Below are positions 54,247 to 62,840 of a stretch of DNA of 64,000 nt, piece by piece; position 1 is the stretch's first letter, and every line of letters starts with the position of its first letter. A program made the translations under genes and the position numbers. A model generated the notes under the pieces. That model was not told the origin of the DNA and made no database searches. It saw only the letters and a list, made by a program, of their open reading frames with translations. Source of the DNA: Roseateles_B sp041913905 (lineage in GTDB: Bacteria > Pseudomonadota > Gammaproteobacteria > Burkholderiales > Burkholderiaceae_C); NCBI GenBank assembly GCA_041913905.1, contig JAYSEK010000028.1:1-64000 (forward strand). Reading direction: 5' to 3'.

Positions 54247-55185
54247 ATGAGCCCGTCCGGCACCACGCATTACGGCGCGCTGATCAAGGAAGTCGGCCGG
54301 GGCGCACGGGGAGCACGCAGCCTGGACCGCGCGCAGGCGGCCGGGCTTTACGGCGCGATGCTGGGCGGCCAGGTGCCCGACATGGAGTTGGGAGCCTTGT
54401 TGATCGCGCTGCGCATCAAGGGCGAGAGCTGCGACGAGCTGCTGGGCTTTCACGACGCGCTGCAGGCACGCACGGCACGCGTCGCCGTCGACACTGGCCC
54501 TCGGCTGGTCCTGCTGCCGGCCCTCAACGGCGCCCGCAAGCTGGCCAACCTGATGCCCCTGGTGGCACTGCAATTGGCGCAGCGCGGCGTGCCGGTGCTG
54601 ATCCACGGCCGCCATGACTTCGACACCCGCGAAAGCCCTTTCGAACTGCTGCAGGCGCTGGGGCTGTCACAAGCCGCCACGCTGGCCGAGCTCGGGCAGC
54701 AACTCAGCGCTCGCCGCCTGGCTGTCGCACCCCTGGGTCTGCTGTGTCCGGGCCTGGATGCGCTGATGGCCCTGCGCCCCCGCCTGGGCGTGCGCAACAG
54801 CGCCCACATCATGGCCAAGCTGCTGGACCCGGCGCCGGGCCGCAGCCTGCGCGTGGTGGCGGTCACGCATCCCGAGTATCTGGACAGCATGAGCGAAGCC
54901 CTGCCCGCCCTGTGCCGCGACAGCGGCGGCCGCGCCCTGCTGATGCGTGCCTGCGAGGGGGAGGCCCATGCCCACCTGCGCCGCAAGGCCTGGATGCGCA
55001 GCTTCGGTCCCGACGGCAGCACCGAACTGCAAACAGGTGATGAAGACCTGGGCCAGGCCTTGTTCGAGCAGCCGGGCATTGCCGAGAATGCGGCACTGAT
55101 CCGGCGCCTCATGGCAGACCATGCCTCCCTGCCCGCCCGCATTGCCGAGCAACTGGATGCACTGGAAGCCCTTGCCAAGGCCTGA
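54247..55185 (+). CDS. ybiB: YbiB-type protein (anthranilate phosphoribosyltransferase-like fold)
   Basis: 312 residues resembling TrpD but lacking a complete phosphoribosyl-diphosphate site. Typical segments are YGAMLGGQVPDMELGALLIA, LLPALNGARKLANLMP and GVRNSAHIMAKLLDP. The E. coli homologue (TrpD2/YbiB) binds nucleic acids rather than synthesising tryptophan. No other trp gene is nearby, which supports that reading. It closely follows dsbA. Confidence 0.87.
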   Translation: MSPSGTTHYGALIKEVGRGARGARSLDRAQAAGLYGAMLGGQVPDMELGALLIALRIKGESCDELLGFHDALQARTARVAVDTGPRLVLLPALNGARKLANLMPLVALQLAQRGVPVLIHGRHDFDTRESPFELLQALGLSQAATLAELGQQLSARRLAVAPLGLLCPGLDALMALRPRLGVRNSAHIMAKLLDPAPGRSLRVVAVTHPEYLDSMSEALPALCRDSGGRALLMRACEGEAHAHLRRKAWMRSFGPDGSTELQTGDEDLGQALFEQPGIAENAALIRRLMADHASLPARIAEQLDALEALAKA

Positions 55186-55308
55186 TGGGCGCTCGCTAAT
55201 TCCAAATTGGCCATAAGCAATCTACGATTAAGTAGTTCTCATATATATAAAGCCTTTGTACAGTCCATGACCTAAGCTGCCATTGGACGCAGCCATCGGG
55301 AGCGGGCT
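55186..55308 (+). promoter_or_regulatory. AT-rich leader of the sulfate assimilation genes
   Basis: 123 bp with marked AT richness (ATAAGCAATCTACGATTAAG, then CATATATATAAAGC) in a GC-rich genome, directly upstream of the co-directional cys genes. It contains possible -10 elements (TATATA/TATAAA around 55244) without a good -35. That is the usual arrangement for CysB-type activation, and the ATAAG words fit CysB half-sites loosely. A regulatory region is clear; CysB binding is inferred. Confidence 0.5.
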
Positions 55309-56076
55309 TTGGACTGGATTGCGATTGCGAGCGGATTCGGCGTCGGCGCCATCGTCGGGATCACCGGCGTGGGCGGCGGCTCGCTGATGACGCCCCTGCT
55401 GCTGTCGGTCTTCAAGCTCAGCCCGGCGATGGCCATCGGCACCGACCTGTGGTTTGCCGGGCTCAGCAAGCTCTCCGGCTCCGTGGTCCACGCCCGGCAC
55501 GGTCACGTGCGCTGGGACATCGTGCGGCAGCTCCTGGCCGGCAGCATCCCCGCCTCCGTCGCCACCGTGGCCCTGATGCACTACAGCGGCCTGACCAAGG
55601 GCTGGGCCAGCGCCCTGACCTTGTCCCTGGGCATCGCCCTGTTGCTGACCGCCCTGGTCGTGGCCTTTCGCCCGACCTGGCAGGCGGTAGGCCTGCGGCT
55701 GGAGCGCTACATCCCGGAATCCCGCAAGCCGGCCCTGACCGTGCTGAGCGGCCTGCTACTGGGCGTGCTGGTGTCGCTGTCCTCGATCGGGGCCGGCGCC
55801 ATCGGTGCGACCCTGATCCTGCTGATCCATCCGCGGCTGCAGGCCCGCTACATCGTCGGCAGCGACATCGCTCATGCCGTGCCCCTGACCCTGCTCGCCG
55901 GCATCGGCCATGCCAGCCTGGGCAACGTGGACTGGGGCCTGCTGGGCTCGCTGCTGATCGGCTCCATCCCCGGCATCTGGCTGGGTGCGCAGGCCACGCG
56001 CCGCCTGCCCGACGGCGTGATCCGCAGCCTGCTGTGCGCCTCGCTGCTGATGGCCGGCTGGAAAGTGCTTCACTGA
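55309..56076 (+). CDS. TauE/SafE family (TSUP) membrane permease
   Basis: 255 residues, about eight membrane spans in two repeats. The TSUP motifs are GITGVGGGSLMTPLLL near the N terminus and SLSSIGAGAIGATLIL in the second half. It starts at a TTG preceded by GGGAGCGGGC; the next in-frame ATG would remove the first motif. Family members move sulfite, sulfonates or other anions. Position at the head of the cys genes suggests sulfate/sulfite transport. Confidence 0.85.
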   Translation: MDWIAIASGFGVGAIVGITGVGGGSLMTPLLLSVFKLSPAMAIGTDLWFAGLSKLSGSVVHARHGHVRWDIVRQLLAGSIPASVATVALMHYSGLTKGWASALTLSLGIALLLTALVVAFRPTWQAVGLRLERYIPESRKPALTVLSGLLLGVLVSLSSIGAGAIGATLILLIHPRLQARYIVGSDIAHAVPLTLLAGIGHASLGNVDWGLLGSLLIGSIPGIWLGAQATRRLPDGVIRSLLCASLLMAGWKVLH

Positions 56077-56095
56077 TTTCCTGACTTGAACTGAC

Positions 56096-57787
56096 ATGTA
56101 CGCCTACACCGACTTCGACCGCCAGTTCGTCCACGCCCGGGCGGCCCAGTTCCGTGACCAGCTGGAGCGCAACCTGGCCGGCACCTTGAGCGACGACGAG
56201 TTCCGCCCCCTGCGCCTGCAAAACGGCTGGTACGTCCAGCGCCATGCCCCGATGCTGCGTGTGGCCGTGCCCTATGGCGTGCTCTCCTCGCGTCAGCTGC
56301 GCCAGCTGGCCCGCATCGCCCGCGAGTACGACCGCGGCTATGGCCACTTCACCACGCGCCAGAACCTGCAGTACAACTGGATTCCCCTGCCCCGCGCGGC
56401 CGACGTGATGGACCTGCTGGCCGACGTGGACATGCATGGCATCCAGACCAGCGGCAACTGCATTCGCAACATCACCAGCGACGCCACGGCCGGCGTGGCA
56501 CCCGACGAGATCGTCGACCCCCGCCCCTATGCCGAAGTGCTGCGCCAATGGAGCACGCTGCATCCGGAGTTCGCCTTCCTGCCGCGCAAGTTCAAGATCG
56601 CCATCTCCGGCGCCCGCGAGGACCGCGCCGCCATTGCGTGGCACGACATCGGCCTGCAACTGAAGAAGAACGAGGCCGGCGAGATTGGCTTCGAGGTGCT
56701 GGTGGGCGGCGGCATGGGCCGCACGCCGGTGATCGCCACCTCCATCCGCGACTTCCTGCCCTGGAACCAGATCCTCGTCTACATCGAGGCCATCGTGCGC
56801 GTCTACAACCGCTACGGTCGCCGCGACAACCTCTACAAGGCGCGCATCAAGATCCTGGTCAAGGCCGAGGGCCAGGGCTTCATCGACGATGTCAACCGCG
56901 AGTTCGAGCAGATCCTCAAGGACGACCCTTCCGGCCACGAGCACATCATTCCGCAGGCCGAACTGGACCGCGTGGCGGCCAGCTTCGTGGTGCCGGCCGG
57001 CGTGGCCGCGGTGCCAGGTCTTGACATCTTCGAAGGCGTGAAGCCCGGCGCCTACAAGCGCTGGCTGGAGCGCAACGTCCATGGCCATCGCCTGAGCGGC
57101 TATCGTGCCGTCACGCTCTCTCTCAAGCGTGTGGGCCAGGCTCCCGGTGATGCGACGGATGCCCAGATGGAAGCCGCCGCCCAGCTGGCCGACCAGTTCA
57201 GCCAGGGCGAGTTGCGCGTCACGCATGACCAGAACCTGCTGCTGCCCTGGGTGCGCGAGATCGACCTCCCCGCCCTGTTCGAGGCCGCCCGCGCCAACAG
57301 CTTCGCCACGCCCAACATCGGCCTGCTGACCGACATGATCGCCTGCCCCGGCGGCGACTTCTGCGCGCTGGCCAATGCCCGCTCCATCCCGGTCGCGGCC
57401 GAAATCACCGAGCGCTTCCAGGACCTGGACGAGCTCTACGACATCGGCGACATCGACCTGCACATCAGCGGCTGCATCAATTCCTGCGGCCACCACCACA
57501 GCGGCCACATCGGCATCCTGGGCGTGGACAAGGACGGCACCGAGTGGTACCAGGTCACCCTGGGCGGCTCGGACGGCTCCACGCTCTCCGGCCCCTGGCA
57601 GACCGGCAAGGTGATCGGCCCGTCGTTTGCGGCGGAAGAAATCGGCGATGCGATCGAGGCCGTGATCGGCACCTACAAGCGCGAACGCCAGGCCGCCGAA
57701 CGCTTCATCGACACCGTGCGCCGCGTGGGGCTGGAGCCCTTCAAGACCGCGGCCAATGCCGTCCGTTCCTCCACCGCTGCCCGCTGA
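56096..57787 (+). CDS. cysI: Assimilatory sulfite reductase hemoprotein subunit (nitrite/sulfite reductase family)
   Basis: 563 residues. Two ferredoxin-like/catalytic repeats carry arginine-rich substrate regions (HFTTRQNLQYNWI). The siroheme-[4Fe-4S] ligand motif is CPGGDFC plus CINSC in SGCINSCGHHH. It reduces sulfite to sulfide in the cytoplasm. No flavoprotein subunit gene (cysJ) is in the window, so electrons may come from ferredoxin. It begins 19 bp after the permease gene and is followed by DUF934. Confidence 0.93.
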   Translation: MYAYTDFDRQFVHARAAQFRDQLERNLAGTLSDDEFRPLRLQNGWYVQRHAPMLRVAVPYGVLSSRQLRQLARIAREYDRGYGHFTTRQNLQYNWIPLPRAADVMDLLADVDMHGIQTSGNCIRNITSDATAGVAPDEIVDPRPYAEVLRQWSTLHPEFAFLPRKFKIAISGAREDRAAIAWHDIGLQLKKNEAGEIGFEVLVGGGMGRTPVIATSIRDFLPWNQILVYIEAIVRVYNRYGRRDNLYKARIKILVKAEGQGFIDDVNREFEQILKDDPSGHEHIIPQAELDRVAASFVVPAGVAAVPGLDIFEGVKPGAYKRWLERNVHGHRLSGYRAVTLSLKRVGQAPGDATDAQMEAAAQLADQFSQGELRVTHDQNLLLPWVREIDLPALFEAARANSFATPNIGLLTDMIACPGGDFCALANARSIPVAAEITERFQDLDELYDIGDIDLHISGCINSCGHHHSGHIGILGVDKDGTEWYQVTLGGSDGSTLSGPWQTGKVIGPSFAAEEIGDAIEAVIGTYKRERQAAERFIDTVRRVGLEPFKTAANAVRSSTAAR

Positions 57788-57795
57788 AGACCGCC

Positions 57796-58293
57796 ATGAA
57801 GTTCATTGATACCTACCAAGACCCGTGGCACCGCGTCGCCGGTGAGGACGGCCCGCAGCCCCATCCCAGTCATGCCGCCCATCTGCTGCTGAGCCTGGAG
57901 CAATGGCATGCCGTGCGCGACACCTGGCCGGCTGGCCTGCCGGTGGGCGTTCAGCTGCCCAACGATTTCGACGTCGAAGACCTGGTGTCCGACCTGCCCC
58001 GCCTGGCCCTGATCGCGCTGCATTTCCCCAAGTGGGTCGACGGCCGCGCCTACACCCAGGCCCGCCTGCTGCGCGTGCGCTACCGCTTTGCCGGCGAGAT
58101 CCGCGCGGTGGGCGAGGTGCTGGTGGACATGCTGCCCCTGCTGGCCCGCACCGGCTTCGACGCCGTGCAACTGCGCGGGGACCAGAGCCGCGCCGCTGCC
58201 GAGCGTGCGCTGGGCTTCTTCCCGGGGCACTACCAGGGCGATGCCAGCGAACCGCTGCCGCACTTCGCCAAGGCGCTGGCCTCTCAATCCTGA
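57796..58293 (+). CDS. DUF934 family protein
   Basis: 165 residues. It contains GVQLPNDFDVEDLVSDLPRL, FPKWVDGRAYTQARLLRVRY and DMLPLLARTGFDAVQLR, the DUF934 signature. This family is nearly always encoded between the sulfite reductase and cysH genes of proteobacteria and is taken to be an accessory factor of sulfite reduction. Its activity is unknown. It starts 8 bp after cysI. Confidence 0.9.
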   Translation: MKFIDTYQDPWHRVAGEDGPQPHPSHAAHLLLSLEQWHAVRDTWPAGLPVGVQLPNDFDVEDLVSDLPRLALIALHFPKWVDGRAYTQARLLRVRYRFAGEIRAVGEVLVDMLPLLARTGFDAVQLRGDQSRAAAERALGFFPGHYQGDASEPLPHFAKALASQS

Positions 58294-58312
58294 GGTCTTG
58301 AGGAGCAAGAAC

Positions 58313-59104
58313 GTGAGCGACAGCGTGTCCTTCCTGCCCTTTGGCCATGCGCCGCAGAGCTCGGCCATCAGCCTCTATGCACGCGCCACGCCGGGCTTCG
58401 ATGCCCGACTGGACGAAACGCGCCGCCTGCTGCGCGAAGCCCATGCCCTGCATGGTGCGCAGCTGCTGCAGTCCAGCAGCCTGGGCGCCGAGGACATGGT
58501 GATCACCGCCCTGCTGGCCGAGCTGCAGCTGCCCGTGACCGTGGCGACCCTGGACACCGGCCGCCTGCACGCCGAGACTCTGGCCCTGATCCCGCAGATC
58601 CGGGAGCGCTATGGCATCGAGGTGCAGGTCTTCAAGCCGGTGGCCGATGCCGTCGTCCATTTCGTCAAGACCCGCGGCGAGAACGCCATGTATGAAAGCC
58701 TGGCCCTGCGCAAGGAATGCTGCGGCATCCGCAAGCTGGAACCGCTGTCGCGCATGCTGGCCGGCCGCAGCGCATGGATCACGGGCCTGCGCCGCGAGCA
58801 GTCCGCCAACCGCGCCGAGGTGCCTTTCAGCGAACCGAACGGCCAGGGCCGCACCAAGCTCAACCCGCTGGCCGCCTGGAGCTGGGCCGATACCTGGCAT
58901 TTCATCCAGACCCACGACGTGCCCTACAACGCGCTGCATGACCAGTTCATGCCCTCCATCGGCTGCGCGCCCTGCACCCGCGCGATTGCCGTCGGCGAGG
59001 ACTTCCGCGCCGGGCGCTGGTGGTGGGAGGACGAGAACGCCAAGGAATGCGGCCTGCACAAGGCCAAGAACAACGAAGAACTCAAGACTGGAGCGCATGC
59101 ATGA
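58313..59104 (+). CDS. cysH: Adenylyl-sulfate (APS) reductase, iron-sulfur type CysH
   Basis: 263 residues from a GTG at 58313, with AGGAGCAAGAAC upstream. A PP-loop region (SSSLGAEDMVIT) is followed by two cysteine pairs, CCGIRKLEPL and CAPCTRA. These pairs ligate the [4Fe-4S] cluster of APS-specific reductases and are absent from PAPS reductases such as the E. coli enzyme. The catalytic Cys is in KECGLH. APS is therefore the likely substrate, in line with no cysC in the window. It overlaps cysD by ATGA. Confidence 0.92.
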   Translation: MSDSVSFLPFGHAPQSSAISLYARATPGFDARLDETRRLLREAHALHGAQLLQSSSLGAEDMVITALLAELQLPVTVATLDTGRLHAETLALIPQIRERYGIEVQVFKPVADAVVHFVKTRGENAMYESLALRKECCGIRKLEPLSRMLAGRSAWITGLRREQSANRAEVPFSEPNGQGRTKLNPLAAWSWADTWHFIQTHDVPYNALHDQFMPSIGCAPCTRAIAVGEDFRAGRWWWEDENAKECGLHKAKNNEELKTGAHA

Positions 59105-60141
59105 ACGCCCCTGTGAACCTGGAGCACCTGGTGGCCCAAGTCGACCACCGCCATCTGGACCACCTCGAGGAAGAAGCCATCTTCATCCTGCGCGAGGTCG
59201 CCGCCGCCTTCGAGCGCCCGGCCCTGCTGTTCTCCGGCGGCAAGGATTCCTGCGTGGTCCTGCGTCTGGCCGAGAAGGCCTTCAAGCAACGTGTGACAGC
59301 TGCCCCCACGGCCAGCGCAAGCGCCGGCCTGCCCCCCGAGGGGGCGCGCCCTTCTTGGGGGCGGCCCGGCGAAGGGCTGGGCAACGAATTCAAGGGCAAG
59401 CTCCCCTTCCCCCTGGTCCACGTGGACACCGGCCACAACTTCCCCGAAGTCATCGAGTTCCGCGACCGCCGCGTGGCCGAGATGGGCGAGCGCCTGGTGG
59501 TGGGCCACCTGGAAGACTCGATCAAGAAGGGCACGATCCGCCTGGCGCATCCGCTGGAATCGCGCAACGGCCACCAGACCGTGACCTTGCTGGAGACCAT
59601 CGAGGAGCACCGCTTCGACGTGCTGATCGGCGGCGCGCGGCGCGACGAGGAGAAGGCCCGCGCCAAGGAGCGCATCTTCAGCCACCGCGACAGCTTCGGC
59701 CAGTGGCAGCCCAAGGAGCAGCGCCCCGAGCTGTGGAACCTGTTCAACACCCGTATCCGCCCGGGCGAGCACTTCCGCGCCTTCCCCATCAGCAACTGGA
59801 CCGAGCTGGACGTGTGGCTCTACATCCAGCGCGAGAACATCCCGCTGCCCAGCCTCTACTACGCCCATGAACGCCAGGTGATCCGCCGCAAGGGCCTGCT
59901 GGTGCCGCTGACCGAGGTGACCCCGCCCGAGGCTGGTGAAGAGATCGAGACCGCCACCGTGCGCTTCCGCACCGTGGGTGACATGACTTGCACCTGCCCC
60001 GTGGAAAGCGATGCGGCCAGCGCCGCGGACATCGTGGCCGAGACGCTTACGGTGACGGTCAGCGAGCGTGGCGCCACGCGCATGGACGATCGCACGTCCG
60101 ACGCTTCGATGGAACGTCGCAAGAAGGAAGGCTACTTCTAA
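59101..60141 (+). CDS. cysD: Sulfate adenylyltransferase subunit 2, with an in-frame insertion
   Basis: 346 residues against about 302-310 for the family. PP-loop motif ALLFSGGKDSCVVLRLAEKA is followed after residue 62 by about 36 extra residues (TAAPTASASAGLPPEGARPS and beyond). The family sequence then resumes at LPFPLVHVDTGHNFPEVIEF (from residue 101). GGARRDEEKARAKERIFS, RPELWNLFNTRI and RRKKEGYF are all normal. It forms APS from ATP and sulfate together with CysN. The extra DNA (about 59287-59394) is a GC-rich hairpin element; see Findings. Confidence 0.93.
   Translation: MNAPVNLEHLVAQVDHRHLDHLEEEAIFILREVAAAFERPALLFSGGKDSCVVLRLAEKAFKQRVTAAPTASASAGLPPEGARPSWGRPGEGLGNEFKGKLPFPLVHVDTGHNFPEVIEFRDRRVAEMGERLVVGHLEDSIKKGTIRLAHPLESRNGHQTVTLLETIEEHRFDVLIGGARRDEEKARAKERIFSHRDSFGQWQPKEQRPELWNLFNTRIRPGEHFRAFPISNWTELDVWLYIQRENIPLPSLYYAHERQVIRRKGLLVPLTEVTPPEAGEEIETATVRFRTVGDMTCTCPVESDAASAADIVAETLTVTVSERGATRMDDRTSDASMERRKKEGYF
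59287..59394. repeat. GC-rich hairpin element inserted in frame in cysD
   Basis: About 108 bp with no counterpart in typical cysD genes. It contains GCCCCC-CGA-GGGGGC (59331-59345), CGCCC/GGGGCG and further GGC-rich stems. The core resembles the palindrome GCCCCCTCGAGGGGGC in the cysD-cysN spacer. The length is a multiple of three and there is no stop, so the frame stays open. The exact edges are estimated from the protein alignment in memory. Confidence 0.65.
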
Positions 60142-60149
60142 GCCCACCC

Positions 60150-60218
60150 CCTACGCGCTTCGCGCGCCCCCTCGAGGGGGCAAGCCCGATGGCCCGGCAA
60201 AGCCGGATCCACGGGCTT
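60150..60218. repeat. Multi-hairpin element in the cysD-cysN spacer
   Basis: The 112-bp spacer holds a perfect 16-bp palindrome GCCCCCTCGAGGGGGC (60166-60181), preceded by a small GCGC hairpin. A nested stem follows: AAGCCCG/CGGGCTT outside, TGG/CCA and CCGGC/GCCGG inside (60182-60218). There is no T run, so it is not a standard terminator. It may modulate or stabilise the cysD-cysN transcript. Confidence 0.8.
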
Positions 60219-60253
60219 CACTCGGTGAATACAGACAGCAGATTGAGCAAGCC

Positions 60254-61561
60254 ATGAGTGCACTTCCCAAATTCGAGACGGTTCACCAGCAGGACGTGGA
60301 CACCCAGCACCGCGCGCTGCGCTTCCTGACCGCGGGCAGCGTGGACGACGGCAAGAGCACGCTGATCGGCCGCCTGCTGTATGACAGCCGCGCCATCCTG
60401 GCCGACCAGCTGGACACGCTGGAGCGCCGCGCCGCCGGCCAGCCCATAGACCTCTCCCTGCTGACCGACGGCCTGGAGGCCGAGCGCGAGCAGGGCATCA
60501 CCATCGACGTGGCCTACCGCTACTTCGCGACCAAGGCGCGCAAGTTCATCATCGCGGACGCCCCCGGCCACGAGCAGTACACCCGCAACATGGTCACCGC
60601 CGCCGCGGGCAGCGACGCCGCCGTGGTGCTGGTGGACATCACCAAGCTGGACCTGGCCCAGGCCGAGGTGCCGCTGCTGCCGCAGACCCGCCGCCACAGC
60701 CTGCTGGCCCACCTGCTGCGCGTGCCCAGCATCGTGTTCGCCGTCAACAAGATCGACGCCCTGGCCGCGGACGCCGCAGGCGAAGGCTTCGCCAAGGTCA
60801 GCGCCGCCCTGCGCCGCTTCGCCGAGGAAGCCGGCATCAGCGTGACGGCCATCGTGCCCGTCTCGGCCCTGAACGGCGACAACGTCACCCAGCCCCTGGA
60901 CGCCGCCTGGTACAACGGCCCCTCCCTGCTGCAGGTGCTGGAAAGCCTGCCCACCGCGCAGGAGACGGTCGAGGGCCCGCTGCAGCAGCCGGTGCAGTAC
61001 GTGAGCAAGGAAGGCGAAGGCACGGGCTACCAGCCGCGCACCTTCTGGGGCCGCATCGCGCAAGGCCAGGTGAAGGCGGGTGATGAGGTCGAGGTGCTGC
61101 CCAGCGGCGTGAAGGCGATCATCGCCGAGGTCCGCCGCGCGGGCGAGACGGTGGCCCATGCCGTGGCCGGTGAATCCGCCGGCCTGGTCTTCGACCGCCA
61201 GGTGGACGTGAGCCGTGGCGACTGGATCGTCGCCCCCGGCAGCGCCGCGCCGCGCCAGCAGTTCGAGGCCACGCTGGCCTGGCTGGACACCGAGCCGGCC
61301 CAGATCGGCCGAAAATACTGGGTGCGCCACGGCAACCGCTGGGTGCAGGCGCGCATCAGCGCCATCCAGCACCGGCTGGACATCCACACCCTGGCCGAGA
61401 CCGAGGCCCATGAGCTGGCCGTCAACGAGATCGGCCACGTGGTGGTCGAGCTGCAGGCGCCGCTGCCGCTGGCGGCCTACACCCAGAACCGCGTGGCCGG
61501 CGCGCTGATCGTCGTCGACCCCACGAGCAACCGCACCTCGGGTGCGCTGCTGGTGCGTTGA
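60254..61561 (+). CDS. cysN: Sulfate adenylyltransferase subunit 1 (GTPase)
   Basis: 435 residues. GTPase motifs: P-loop GSVDDGKSTLIGR, switch I region EREQGITIDVAYRYF, DAPGHEQY and NKID. A beta-barrel domain follows. There is no C-terminal APS kinase (CysC) extension. GTP hydrolysis drives APS formation by CysD. It lies 112 bp after cysD, separated by a hairpin element. Confidence 0.95.
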   Translation: MSALPKFETVHQQDVDTQHRALRFLTAGSVDDGKSTLIGRLLYDSRAILADQLDTLERRAAGQPIDLSLLTDGLEAEREQGITIDVAYRYFATKARKFIIADAPGHEQYTRNMVTAAAGSDAAVVLVDITKLDLAQAEVPLLPQTRRHSLLAHLLRVPSIVFAVNKIDALAADAAGEGFAKVSAALRRFAEEAGISVTAIVPVSALNGDNVTQPLDAAWYNGPSLLQVLESLPTAQETVEGPLQQPVQYVSKEGEGTGYQPRTFWGRIAQGQVKAGDEVEVLPSGVKAIIAEVRRAGETVAHAVAGESAGLVFDRQVDVSRGDWIVAPGSAAPRQQFEATLAWLDTEPAQIGRKYWVRHGNRWVQARISAIQHRLDIHTLAETEAHELAVNEIGHVVVELQAPLPLAAYTQNRVAGALIVVDPTSNRTSGALLVR

Positions 61562-61601
61562 GTGGCCGGATCAAGCAAGACCTGACCCCGAGGAGTTCAT
61601 C

Positions 61602-62378
61602 ATGGGACGCGTCATCTTCGTCAGTGCAGGCCCCGGCGCCGCCGATCTGATCACCCTGCGTGGCCTGCGTGCCCTGCAGCAGGCGGACGTCGTGCTCTTC
61701 GACGCCCTGACCGACCCGGCGCTGCGCGAGTTCGCCCCGAACGCGCGCTGGCTGGACGTGGGCAAGCGCGGCTTCAGCGACTCCACCGCCCAGACCGCCA
61801 TCAACGCCGCCCTGGTGCGAGAAGCCCGCCAGGCAGCCGTCGTGGTGCGGCTCAAGGGTGGCGACGCCAGCATCTTCGGCCGCCTGGAGGAAGAGCTGCT
61901 GGCGCTGGATGAAGCCGGCATCGACTCCGAGGTGGTGCCCGGCGTCACCGCGGCCATCGCCGCCGCCGCTCAATCACGCCGCCCGCTGACCCGTCGCGGC
62001 CAGGGGCGCAGTGTGGCCCTGACCACCGCCATGACCCGCGAGGGCGACCTGCAGGCGCTCAAGAGCGCCGACACCGAGGTCTTCTACATGGCCGGCCGCC
62101 AGCTCGGCGCCCTGGCCCGCAAGCTGGCCCTGGCCGGCTGGGCGGCCGAGACGCCGGTGATGGTGGTGTCCCGCGCCGGCTGTGCTGATGCGCTCAGCAG
62201 CGAGCACACGGTCGAAACGCTGGCGGCGGCGAGCCTGCTGCACCGCGGCCGGCCCACGGTGGTCACGGTGGGGGCGGGTGCCGCGCCCGTCGGCCGCGTC
62301 AGGCACAGCCGTGCGGCCCGCGAGCAATGCCCCCATCTTGAGCCCCATCAAGCCAGACCCCCGATCACGCACGATTAA
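61602..62378 (+). CDS. cobA: Uroporphyrinogen-III C-methyltransferase
   Basis: 258 residues from the ATG at 61602, with GAGGAG upstream. SUMT signatures: VSAGPGAADLITLRGLRALQ near the N terminus, VVRLKGGDASIFGR, VVPGVTAAIAAAA and VFYMAGRQL. It makes precorrin-2, here most likely for the siroheme of CysI. It lacks the CysG oxidase/chelatase part, which must be encoded elsewhere. The C-terminal 25 residues after GRVRHSRA are not conserved. The sequence GCAAGACCTGACCCC precedes it at 61575. Confidence 0.92.
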   Translation: MGRVIFVSAGPGAADLITLRGLRALQQADVVLFDALTDPALREFAPNARWLDVGKRGFSDSTAQTAINAALVREARQAAVVVRLKGGDASIFGRLEEELLALDEAGIDSEVVPGVTAAIAAAAQSRRPLTRRGQGRSVALTTAMTREGDLQALKSADTEVFYMAGRQLGALARKLALAGWAAETPVMVVSRAGCADALSSEHTVETLAAASLLHRGRPTVVTVGAGAAPVGRVRHSRAAREQCPHLEPHQARPPITHD

Positions 62379-62459
62379 AATCAGCCCTTTGCCGTCAGTG
62401 CCCCCGGCCAGCCTTGAGCCCTGACGGATCCCCGGGCCCCACAACTCTAGAGCTGCTCC

Positions 62460-62783
62460 ATGACCCACGTCGTTACCGAAGCCTGCATTCGCTGCAAGTA
62501 CACCGATTGCGTTGACGTCTGCCCCGTCGACTGCTTCCGTGAAGGCCCGAACTTCCTGGCCATCGATCCGGACGAGTGCATCGACTGCGCCGTGTGCATC
62601 CCCGAGTGCCCCGTGAACGCCATCGTTCCCGAGGAAGACGTGCCGGGCAACCAGCAGCACATGATCAAGATCAACGCCGACCTGGCGAAGAAGTGGCCCA
62701 GCATCACCAAGCGCAAGGCCTCCCTGCCCGACGCGGACGAATGGAAAGACAAGAGCGACAAGCTCTCCGAACTCATCCGCTGA
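62460..62783 (+). CDS. fdxA: 7Fe ferredoxin (FdxA type)
   Basis: 107 residues. The N-terminal cluster region ACIRCKYTDCVDVCPVDCF gives the [3Fe-4S] and part of the [4Fe-4S] ligands, and the second is CIDCAVCIPECPV. The C-terminal extension of about 50 residues is normal for FdxA. It is a cytoplasmic low-potential electron carrier. The next gene encodes a ferredoxin-NADP reductase, a plausible partner. Confidence 0.95.
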   Translation: MTHVVTEACIRCKYTDCVDVCPVDCFREGPNFLAIDPDECIDCAVCIPECPVNAIVPEEDVPGNQQHMIKINADLAKKWPSITKRKASLPDADEWKDKSDKLSELIR

Positions 62784-62840
62784 TTGTTCTTACGCGGGCC
62801 GCACCGAACGGGGCCCGGACTCGATAGATTGGATCCTCAA

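Noticed and set aside
54247..55185. Anthranilate phosphoribosyltransferase (trpD)
   Set aside because: The phosphoribosyl-diphosphate signature is incomplete and no trp genes are adjacent. The pattern and position fit YbiB/TrpD2.
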